From a virus, in IMG/VR virus record IMGVR_UViG_3300020371_000004, positions 1-64,000 of that record: 64,000 nucleotides of DNA. The stretch is one strand, 5' to 3'. Below, piece by piece: positions 42,447 to 52,300 of this stretch. The notes under the pieces are model-generated. The model did no database searches and was not told the origin of the DNA. It worked only from the letters and a program-made list of their open reading frames with translations. Position numbers and translations under genes: made by a program. Positions within the stretch are counted from its first letter, which is position 1. Each line of letters begins with the position of its first letter.

Positions 42447-45437
42447 ATGAACGTACCATCTTCAACAGAAAAGAACGTATACACTGTCGGTTGTGAGACA
42501 GAAGAAGATTGGATTTATATTCGTGATGCTTTACTTGACGAAAATTGGTTAGATGATGAAGAAATACCAACTGAAGCATGTGAGTGTGTAAGTGATAAAA
42601 AAGTAGGACACACTAGAGGCATCTTTATGTTGACAGATGCCGAAGCAGAGCAACTTAAACAGCATCCTAAGGTTGAGTATGCTCATCATGATAGTTCTTA
42701 TTACCAAGATTATTATAGACCACCTCTTGAGGAAAGATACTTTGGTTTAGATTATGGTCAAAAGTATCAGTGGAGATGGGAAAACAGAGTATTAATTGAA
42801 AGAGCAAATCAGTCTCAATCAAATTTCTATCCAGATCATAAAACACCACGTCAAATCAACAAAGCTGGTTGGGAATTAGCTCGTCCAGCAGCAAAAAGAG
42901 ACCTTTGGCATTATCTTAAAGAGGCTAATGGTTTAAGTGGTGATGTAACTGCATATTCTATCAGTGCTAGATTGGCAAGAACAACAACTGGTGAAGATGT
43001 TGATATGATTGCCTGTGATACAGGAACTTGGTGTAGTCATCCAGAATTTATCAATAATCTTCCTGGTGTTGAGTATCCAAGAAATTATAAAGGTGGTAAT
43101 GCTTTAGACCCTAATGGTGGTTCTGCAGTTCTAGACTTATTTTTACATGGTCCATACTATATTGACCCAGAATGGTTTGATGCTGACCCAGCAGATAGAT
43201 TAACAGTAAGATGGGATGGGACTGTAATTCCGATAAGATACTGGGCTCAGAAATGGTGGTCTGATAGTGACAGTCGTTCTCCTCAATTTAACAATGTTGA
43301 TGAAGTTAGCATTGGTTATAGTTACTATGAACAATGGTCTATCGGTGATTTATATGGTAATGGTGGTGCAAGTTCTCATGGTACTTCAGTTGCCTCTCAG
43401 ATGTATGGAAGAACTCATGGATGGGCATATAATGCCAATAAATGGGCAATAAGAACAGATATAACTTCATTTGATGATATGTTTGATGCGATAACTATAT
43501 TTCATCAAAATAAACCAGTAAACCCAAAGCACGGAAATAGAAACCCAACAATATGTAATCATAGTTGGGGTTATGTTAATCCCGAAATGGGTGGTGGATA
43601 TCAGTATAGAAGTGGACACCACTGGTTTAGACCAAGTAGTGCAACTGTTACTACTACTGCTACTGAATGGTCTATTGCTCCCTCACCAACATCTTGGTAC
43701 ACTGCAGTTCAGCCAAACCATTCACAAAATGCAAAAGAACAGTGGTTTAGGTATCTTGGTTATTATGGATACGGTTCTACATTCCCATGTGAACTACTTT
43801 CCCATGGTGATTTAACTGCTTCCACAAATTGTTTTAATTCTGGAGTTATTCATGTTGTTGCTCCAGGAAATTCAAACCAGAAAATGGTATTTTCTGACCA
43901 TGAAGATTATAACAATCATTTTGCTCCAAATCGAGATGATGCAACTAGATCATTTAATAGTAACACACTTACACTCAGTGGTAAGACTTATTATAGGTCA
44001 ACGAACAGAATAGGTTATCCTGGTCAATCTGGTAGGTATTATGATGAAGGAAAGTATAAGTACAAAGCACTAATTGTTGGTGCTCTTTCTGATATGTGGG
44101 GGACTGATAATGGAGTCTATAAAGAGTTTAAAGTAGACTATAGCAACATGGGTGAAGTTGTTGATTGCTACTGTGCTGCACATGACACACAGGCAGCAAC
44201 CAATAAGGAGTTTGGTGATAATAGTAGTTGGAGAAGAGCAGATAATGAAGCTTTCTATGAATTATATAATGTTGGTGCTGCATCTACTTATACCTCAAGT
44301 TCGTATATAAGTGGTTTCAAGGCATATACAGATACAGCAACCAATAGAGGTGGTGACCCAAATGCAAATAAGTATTGGGGTCTCAGTAGTCCAAATGATT
44401 GGCCTGATGTTTTAGGTCAAGGTCGTCAAAACCATGGAAGTAGTAGAGTTGTAGTTGGTCCCAACTCTTGCGGTAGAGGATTGGGAAGACCCGAAACAAT
44501 TTTATTTAAATCAAATACAGGTCATCGTTTTGCAACTGGTGGTAGTCTTAATTACCCAACAGTAACTTACACTGGAATTGCCGCAACTTTCCGTGGTCGT
44601 GTTGGTATTCAAACTACAGAACCAGAACCAGCAACAAACTATTCAACTCTTGCTGATTGGAGATGTTATAGATGCGATCTACCATTTACTTTTGATTATT
44701 GTGGTGTTACTACCAATAGAGTTGGAATTTCTCCATGGGGAGTTCTTGAAATTGGTGGTGAAGGTTCACATAGTAAGACTAGTACCGAGGTTTCTTGGAT
44801 ACACCATGGTGGAGTTCCAAAGTGGGGACAGATTGCCCTTAATCATGGGCATGTAAGTCCTTATGTAGGTATTCGTACAGAGGTTTTAGGAGTAGCTCCA
44901 AATAGACAATTCTGGGTTAGATATGAGTCTAAAGATGGCAGTGGACATACCAGTGGTGATATGGACACTGTATGGGAGGCAGTTTTTACTGAAAATTCTG
45001 GTGTAGTAGACTTCCATGTAGAAACTAATACTCACATAGGGGAGACTACCCAGACTGTAGATAACGACTACTTCCATGATGATTGGTTTAGTGGAACAAG
45101 TTCTGCTGCACCTATTGCTTGCGGTATCGTTGGAACTAAATTGGAAGTTAATAGAACATGGGATTATGCTGATGTGAAGAACTGGGTTACTACAAAAGTT
45201 GGTATTTCAAGTAGTGATGAGTTTTATTATGGTGATGAAGCACCAAGTGGAACTAATGCACGCAATGATATTTCTTGGGGAACGGTAACCAGTCTTCATG
45301 GAGGTAGTCCAATTATATTATGGAATGCACCAACTGACAATGACCCACCTATTGAAAATCAATTACAGATTGATATTGGTAGTAATTTAACCATTGAAGG
45401 TGGAACCAACAACTTAAATATTAAATACGAACAATAA
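42447..45437 (+). CDS. subtilisin-like (S8) protease, paralogue 3 with large insertion, 996 aa
   Basis: The propeptide-like N-terminus has NVYTVGCETEEDWIYIRDAL-type sequence and TRGIFMLTDAEAEQLKQHPK. Catalytic residues: Asp191 (IACDTGTWCSHPEF, the canonical DTG), His311 (SSHGTSVASQMYG, nearest of the three to the classical HGTxVA), Asn475 (VVAPGNSNQK) and Ser885 (SGTSSAAPIACGI). Asn to Ser spans 410 residues, against about 140 in the other two, so some 270 residues are inserted (about 590-870). The insert is rich in Gly, His and Trp (LNHGHVSPYVGIRTEVLGVA) and may be a binding domain. There is no Calx-beta-like end; the tail is short (LQIDIGSNLTIEGGTNNLNI). It follows the 973-aa fibre by 15 bases. 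Confidence 0.85.
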   Translation: MNVPSSTEKNVYTVGCETEEDWIYIRDALLDENWLDDEEIPTEACECVSDKKVGHTRGIFMLTDAEAEQLKQHPKVEYAHHDSSYYQDYYRPPLEERYFGLDYGQKYQWRWENRVLIERANQSQSNFYPDHKTPRQINKAGWELARPAAKRDLWHYLKEANGLSGDVTAYSISARLARTTTGEDVDMIACDTGTWCSHPEFINNLPGVEYPRNYKGGNALDPNGGSAVLDLFLHGPYYIDPEWFDADPADRLTVRWDGTVIPIRYWAQKWWSDSDSRSPQFNNVDEVSIGYSYYEQWSIGDLYGNGGASSHGTSVASQMYGRTHGWAYNANKWAIRTDITSFDDMFDAITIFHQNKPVNPKHGNRNPTICNHSWGYVNPEMGGGYQYRSGHHWFRPSSATVTTTATEWSIAPSPTSWYTAVQPNHSQNAKEQWFRYLGYYGYGSTFPCELLSHGDLTASTNCFNSGVIHVVAPGNSNQKMVFSDHEDYNNHFAPNRDDATRSFNSNTLTLSGKTYYRSTNRIGYPGQSGRYYDEGKYKYKALIVGALSDMWGTDNGVYKEFKVDYSNMGEVVDCYCAAHDTQAATNKEFGDNSSWRRADNEAFYELYNVGAASTYTSSSYISGFKAYTDTATNRGGDPNANKYWGLSSPNDWPDVLGQGRQNHGSSRVVVGPNSCGRGLGRPETILFKSNTGHRFATGGSLNYPTVTYTGIAATFRGRVGIQTTEPEPATNYSTLADWRCYRCDLPFTFDYCGVTTNRVGISPWGVLEIGGEGSHSKTSTEVSWIHHGGVPKWGQIALNHGHVSPYVGIRTEVLGVAPNRQFWVRYESKDGSGHTSGDMDTVWEAVFTENSGVVDFHVETNTHIGETTQTVDNDYFHDDWFSGTSSAAPIACGIVGTKLEVNRTWDYADVKNWVTTKVGISSSDEFYYGDEAPSGTNARNDISWGTVTSLHGGSPIILWNAPTDNDPPIENQLQIDIGSNLTIEGGTNNLNIKYEQ

Positions 45438-45440
45438 ATA
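45434..45440 (+). promoter_or_regulatory. T4-type late promoter
   Basis: ATAAATA overlapping the stop of paralogue 3, 18 bases before ATG 45458. Confidence 0.6.
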
Positions 45441-45457
45441 GTTAAAAGACTCAAACA

Positions 45458-46183
45458 ATGGCTAATAAAAGTTTTTCCGTTAGAGAATTTGAGATTGTTG
45501 GAAATTCTGGCAATTCTAAATTAACATCTACCGAGTATATTGAACTTAATACACCTAGAGTTGCTATTAGCACTGACTTAACTGTTGGTGGAACAGTGAG
45601 GAGTGATATAAGTCTTCCAGGACATAGTTTAACTGCTCTTCAGGCAAACATAACAGGGGTTACAACCATGTCCTCTGTCAGTGTTGTTGGTGTATGTACG
45701 GCAGCATCTTTCTCTGGTTCTGGAGTAGGTTTAACTGCGTTATCTGCACCGCAACTTACTGGTTCTTTACCTGCACTAGATGCATCATCACTTACCAATA
45801 CTGTTGGAACTATCACTGCTGGAGCAGGAGTAACAATAAATCAAGGGACGGGAACAGTACATGTATCCCAAGGAATTACTTATGTTGTTGGTGGTAACAC
45901 TAGTGGATATACAATGGTTGGTCCAGGTGTTTTGCAGACATCTTTAAATCCAACCATTTATTTACATAGAGGATTTGTATATATTTTTAACAATACCACT
46001 GGTTCAGGTCACCCATTCCGTATTCAATATACTGGTACAACAACTGGATACGGTAGCACATGGGTAACTGGAAATACAGCAGGGACTCAGATGTTTGTTG
46101 TTCCTCATGATGCTCCAAGCACTCTTGAATATCAATGTACTATCCACCCTGGAATGAAAGGGACATTTGTTATACCTTCTTGA
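45458..46183 (+). CDS. short fibre protein ending in a cupredoxin domain, 241 aa
   Basis: Residues 1-110 repeat the N-terminus and fibre motifs of the 973-aa protein (ELNTPRVAISTDLTVGGTV; TAASFSGSGVGLTAL). Residues about 150-241 form a cupredoxin-like beta sandwich. The strand PTIYLHRGFVYIFNNTTGSG leads to His185 (GHPFRIQ), and YQCTIHPGMKG supplies Cys227, His230 and Met233. The C-x2-H-x2-M spacing and a His about 40 residues earlier are those of amicyanin-type blue copper proteins. A type-1 copper site is therefore expected; binding is inferred. Its place after the fibres and proteases suggests a tail-tip location. There is no signal peptide, unlike periplasmic cupredoxins. Confidence 0.75.
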   Translation: MANKSFSVREFEIVGNSGNSKLTSTEYIELNTPRVAISTDLTVGGTVRSDISLPGHSLTALQANITGVTTMSSVSVVGVCTAASFSGSGVGLTALSAPQLTGSLPALDASSLTNTVGTITAGAGVTINQGTGTVHVSQGITYVVGGNTSGYTMVGPGVLQTSLNPTIYLHRGFVYIFNNTTGSGHPFRIQYTGTTTGYGSTWVTGNTAGTQMFVVPHDAPSTLEYQCTIHPGMKGTFVIPS

Positions 46184-46265
46184 CAAGACTATTCATATAT
46201 GATTATAATGAGTCTGTGGACGGTCAAGGGTTACTTATATCTTTAAATACTAGATTCTAACTAAC

Positions 46266-46272
46266 CTAAATA
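46266..46272 (+). promoter_or_regulatory. T4-type late promoter
   Basis: CTAAATA 129 bases before ATG 46395. Transcription should start near 46279, directly before the three-way-junction leader. Confidence 0.6.
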
Positions 46273-46283
46273 GTCAAATATGG

Positions 46284-46394
46284 AAGGTTTCTAGTGACTT
46301 GTAAGGAAATAAAAGTTACTAAGAATATTCAGGGTGTTGCGAGTATGCCCTGTCTAGAAACCTTTGTACGCATTAGAGAGAGGATGCGTTAAGT
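46284..46394 (+). promoter_or_regulatory. structured 5' leader: three-way junction plus SD-in-loop hairpin
   Basis: Outer stem: 46284-46294 pairs with 46354-46364, 11 perfect bp. Arm 1: 46295-46300 with 46313-46318, 6 bp with one G-U. Arm 2: 46330-46337 with 46345-46352, 8 bp with two G-U and a 7-base loop. A separate hairpin, ACGCAT (46368-46373) with ATGCGT (46384-46389), holds the Shine-Dalgarno sequence GAGAGAGG in its 10-base loop, just before ATG 46395. An in-frame-independent ATG-CGT-TAA mini-ORF (46384-46392) lies in its 3' side. It is not a tRNA: there is no TpsiC arm and only three helices. Confidence 0.6.
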
Positions 46395-49300
46395 ATGGCT
46401 CTCTTTCAATACAACTTAGGCAGTGAAATTCCGTTTAGTAGTATTGATTATGGATTTATTAATGAAACACCTACAACCCCATCGGAAGACCACGGAGATT
46501 TAGCAGTAGTTGCTCAGACGACTATTGCTCCAGATGATATTGTCTCCACATATAGTGGTAGTCTTAGCACCGTAACTATTACTAATACTGGAAGTGGTGT
46601 TGGTGAGTTTGGTGGATTTAATGTAGCAAGACATATTAAGTTTACTGGAGCTGGTACAAGAGCATTTACTTTTGCATTTGATACAAGTAATCGTGAAGAG
46701 ATAACATTTTCAGTTATTCGTGGCACTGATTCAAATGGTGGTGAACTTCCTGATAGTGGTGAAGACCTTCTATTTGAATATTCAACTAATGGTGGAAGCA
46801 CTTGGACTGGAACCCAAGTTTTAGCTGCATACAATGATACTGCATTTAATAATTTAAATGATGTTACTGTAACACTACCTACAGCAGCAAGAGTATCTAA
46901 TGCACAGTTTAGAATTAGACAAGCAAGTAATAGTGGTTCTAATTATGATCAATGGGGTGTAACTGCAGTTACTATTGGTGGTGAGATACTTACTACTGAA
47001 GATTATGGATTCTTAACACCTGCAAGGCAGACTGTTCCATACGGTAGACTCAAGATTGTTCAAGAGTTTGCTGACGACAGACTACTCAGGAATAGTGTTG
47101 GTGGTATTGAATTTACCCTTGGTGGTAAAGCAAATATCTTTACTCTACCAATTCATGTTGGTAGAGGATTCTTGCGTCTTGATGGCAAGGAGTTCACAAG
47201 AATTACTCTGCGTTACATCGGAAGTGGCACATTCAGCCACTTCGGTGGATCTGCAGAGGCAGTATCGAATGCAACACCAGCACAAACACCACTCTTCACG
47301 GTTGCTGGTGTTGCTACCGAAAAATTTGGAAAAGGAAATTATACAGCAACAGGTCAGTTCTCCGCATTCACGGGTGCCGCAGAGGTCGTATCCATCAGTG
47401 GAGCAACAAGACAAGACCTATTCAGAATTAGAGGTGCAGCACACGATACTCACACAGAGAATTACGTTGGTGAGGGTAGACTATTTGCTGTACAAGGTGC
47501 TTCAGAAGCATTTAAAGTCGAAGAGAAGGCAAGTGGTCTATTCTCCTTTAAAGGCACCTCCAAAGAAACTATACAATCAAATAACGTTGTATCTGTTGAG
47601 ACTCAGATATCTGGTTCTGGTTCAGAGTCAATTACACCTGCGGTACGACCAGGTTCTGGAGAGGCAACGTTTAGTGGTGCAATTACAAATGAGCATGTAA
47701 GGTTCCATCAATTTGGTACTGGTACATTATCTTCCTTCAGTGGAACTGCAGAAACAAGCAACAGAGTTGTATTCAGTTACAATGAAAGTTCTGTTGTTAA
47801 TGCAGAAACTCTTGATTATGGACTTATTACTGAAGGATTTGCGGATGAACCAATCAGTAATTACGCAAATGTACCAATTAGTACACTTGCAAATGAAGTA
47901 GTATCTGAGTTTGGAAGATATCCAAATAGAGAGGAATTTGGTCATATTTCTATTGACCCAGAGCAATCTATTCATACTCCTGGATATAACCATGTTGATT
48001 ATGGTTATATTAATACCACCAATAGATTCCCATTCGGTAAGTTCCAATCTGAAGATGGTGGAGACTTAACTTATGAGTCTGCACAAATTGGAATCAGAGT
48101 CAGACCCATTACACCTGGTCCAACACTCCGACTTGAAGGTACTGCAGGTATCTTTACACTACCAATTCATAAAGGTGAAGGATACTTCAGATTTGAAGGT
48201 AAGTCTGTTGTTAGAATTAGAGCAGTCTACTACGGATCTGGTAAGTTCAGTAACTTCGGTGGTAGTGCTGAAGCAACTTCAAATGCTGATTCTGGAAGGA
48301 AGATTCTCTTCAGAGTTGCTGGTGATGCACATGCTGTTGTGCGTTTTGTTTATATTGGAGAAGGTTCTCTCTTTACATTTGTTTCCAAGACAGAATCCAC
48401 TTCAGTCACAGAAAAACCACAAGCTCTTTACAAGTTTACTGGTTCTGCAGTCGAAAAGAATACCGAGAACTATGTTGGTACAGGTTCTCTATTTACATTT
48501 GTTTCTTCTACAGATTCTACTGTTATCAACAGTGCAGCATCTGGTCTCTTTACCTTCAAGGGTTCGGGTATCGAGAAGAATACAGAGAACTATGTTGGTC
48601 AAGGTTCTTTGTTTACATTTGTTTCCAAGTCGGAAGCAACTGTTGTTCAGTCTGTCGCACAAACACTATTCAGATTTACAGGTGCGATTACAAACGAGCA
48701 TGTAAGATTCCACCAGTTTGGTACTGGAACATTCTCTGCCTTCAGTGGAACTGCATATCACGAAAGAGTTGCATTCGATTATAATGAAGACTCTATTGTT
48801 AATGTCAGACATGATAATTATGGATTAATTACTGAAGGTAGTGCTGACCAACCAATTTCCGACTTTGCTAACGACCCAATTAGTCTTTACGCTAATGAGC
48901 AAGTCTCCGAGTTTGGTAGATTTGCGAATAGAGAGGACTTTGGTCACATTTCTATTGACCCAGAGCAATCTATCAACACTCATGGTCATCGTCATGATGA
49001 TTATGGTTACATTAATACCACCAATAGATTCCCATTCGGTGGATTCACCTTTGAAGATGAAAATGAAGGTGTTGATACTGCAGGAATTAGATTCCAACTC
49101 AGAGCACCTACATCAGGTACTGAACTTAGACTTCAGGGTCAAGCTGAAATTTATGTACTCCCAGTACACATCGGTGGTGGTATCACCAGATTTGCTGGAG
49201 ATGCAACTATCAGAATCAGAGCCGTCTACTACGGATCTGGTAAGTTTAGTAACTTCGGTGGTAGTGCCGAGGCAATTTCCAATGTTGACTCTGGAAGACA

Positions 49301-52300
49301 AGTTCTCTTCAGAGTTTCTGGTGATTCCCATAATACTATACGTTTCGTCGAGGTTGGTACAGGTTCTCTATTCACCTTCGTATCCAAGACGGAATCCACT
49401 TCAGTTACAGAAAAACCACAAGTTCTCTACAAGTTTACTGGTTCTGCAGTCGAGAAGAACACAGAATCTTACGTTGGAAAGGGTTCTCTATTTACATTTG
49501 TTTCTTCTACAGAATCCACTGTTATCAACAGTGCAGCATCTGGTCTTTTCTCTATCAAAGGTTCAGCAGAAGAAAAGAATACAGAAGTATATGTTGGAAA
49601 AGGTTCTTTGTTCACATTTGTTTCCAAGTCGGAAGCAACTGTTGTTCAAAGCAAAGCTCAAGGATTGTTCAAGATTTCTGGTGCAATCACAAACGAGCAT
49701 GTCAGATTCCATCAGTTTGGTACTGGTACATTCTCTACATTCAGTGGAACTGCCTATCACGAAAGAGTTGCGTTTGATTACAACGAAGATTCTATCGTTA
49801 ATGTTGACCATGAGAATTATGGTTTCATTACTCAAGGTAGTGCTGACCAACCAATTTCTGACTTTGCTAACGACCCAATTAGTCTCTATGCTAATGAGCA
49901 GGTCTCTGAATTCGGAAGATTCTCCAATAGAGAAGACTTTGGTCATATCTCTATCGACCCAGAGCAATCCGTCAACACTCATGGTTGGAATCATATTGAT
50001 TATGGTTACATTAATACCACGAACAGATTCCCATTCGGTGGATTTACCTTCGACGATGGCAGTGTTACATCTGCAACTTCCAAGTTACAGGTAAAACTAC
50101 CTGTCGAAGGACCTGTATTCCAAATCAGTGGTGTTTCGGACAATCGTGTACTACCAGTTATTATTGGTGGTGGATTCACCAGACTTGGTGGAGATGCACT
50201 TGTCAAGATTACCGCAGTTTGGTACGGATCTGGTTCAGTATTCTCCTTTGTTGGTGGTGCAGAAGCAACTTCATCTACTGTACCAACAGAAGCACCACTT
50301 CTCGACTTCAATGGTACTGCAAGGGAGAGATTTGGAAAGGGCAACTACGATGCCAGTGGTACATTCTCCACATTCTCTGGTGCTGGAGAAACTGCAATTA
50401 TCAGCAACAAAGCAGACGTTCTCTTCGATGTTAACGGTACTGCTATTGAGAAGCATACCGAAAATTACGTTGGAGAAGGTTCTCTCTTCGGATTTGTCTC
50501 TGCTACAGAATCTACTGTTATCAACAGTGCAGCATCTGGACTCTTCAAGTTCCAAGGTGGAGCAATCGAGAAGAACACCGAGAACTATGTTGGTACTGGT
50601 TCTCTGTTTGCATTCGACAGTTCTACAGAAGCAACGGAAGTTCTCAGCACTGCATCTGGACTCTTCAAGTTCAGTGGTGCTGCAACCAATGTTCAGGTCA
50701 GGTTCCACCAGTTTGGTACTGGTTCACTCTTTGGATTCAATGGTGGAGCAGAGTCTGTCACATTCGACTATAGCTGCCATGGTTCGATTGTTAACATTGG
50801 GGCAGATAATTATGGATTCATTACTGAATCTGTTGTTGACCAGACAATTACTGATTATGCAAATGAGCAGATTAGCACTTATGCGAATGAGGTAGTATCT
50901 GACTTTGGTATTGATCCTAATCAGGAATCCTTTGGACATATCTCCATCGATCCTGAGCAATCCATCAATACTCATGGTTGGAATCATGAAGATTATGGAC
51001 TTATCACCGAACCTGAAGGTGGTAATAAGTTCCCATGTGTCCATCTCAAGTTTGGTGGAGAAAGATTCAACGAATCCAGAGTCTTTGGATATGCAGGTTC
51101 TGGTACATTCTCTACATTCTCTGGTGCTGCAGAAGCAAGAGCAATTGTACCTCCTTCTAAGGGTCTATTTAAAGTTCATGGTTCTGGTGGTATTATTGCT
51201 TCCCTATCCCATATTGGATCTGGTGAAATCCACATTGGTGATTCTGGAATTGATAAGTTTATCAAGGTTCAATTCTCCCCACCAACCACTGGTGTTCTAT
51301 TCAAGTTCTCTGGTGGACTGGATGTCAGTGGTGTCAACGAGAGACCATCCGACCTCAAGGCAACATTTGCAGAAGTTGGACATGCAAAACTCCGCATTGC
51401 AGGAGATGCATTTACTACCTTCCATCTTGGACATATTGGAAGTGGTCAACTCGATATCAATGGCAATGCTATCGAGAAGCATACCGAAGCATACGTTGGT
51501 TCTGGTTCTCTCTTCGCATTTACTGGTGGGGCAGAAAGTTTCACTGTCGATCTTCCAGAATTTGCAACTCTATTCAGATTTGCTGGAAATGCAGTCGAGA
51601 AGAATACCGAGAACTACGTTGGTACGGGTTCTCTGTTCACCTTTGTTTCCAAGACAGAATCTACAACTTCTGCGGAACAACCAAAAGTACTCTTCAATAT
51701 CGAAGGTGCTTCTGTCAACAGAATCCTATTCCATTACTACGGTACTGGAAACTTCTCCACATTTGGTGGTGCTGCAGAAGCAAGAGCAGTCACCAAGGAA
51801 GCAGGTGGTCTGTTCACATTCAGTGGCAACGCACCAGAATCCATCACTCCAGCACCACATATTGGTTCTGGTTCTCTGTTTACATTTGTTGGCAAGACAG
51901 AAGCATTTGTCGCAAGCGACGACTTGGTTGCACCACCACTATTCAAGATTGGTGGAGATGCAATCATTGGATTCTCTCTTGGTATTATTGGTCGTGGTGG
52001 ACTCGATGTTCTCCAGAAAGTTACCAAACTCGATGTTGAAGGTAAGAACAGATTCGTTGGTGCTCAAGAAAGAAGAGCAATCAACAATCCTGCTTCTGTA
52101 CTCTTCAGTATCGACGGAAACGTCAAAATCTTCTTTGTCTTCCAAGAAACTGGTGGTGGATTTACCAGAGTTGCTGGAGAAGCATTCACTGAAGTTACAC
52201 CTAGACATACTGGTCGTGGTAAGACTTCTCTACATGGTGAGGTCACCATGTCTGCTTCCCTATCTCATATTGGATCGGGAACAATCTTCGGATTCGTTGG

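Noticed and set aside
46284-46364. tRNA in the leader of the giant gene
   Set aside because: It is about the right length but has three helices, no TpsiC or D-loop consensus, and an 11-bp terminal stem.
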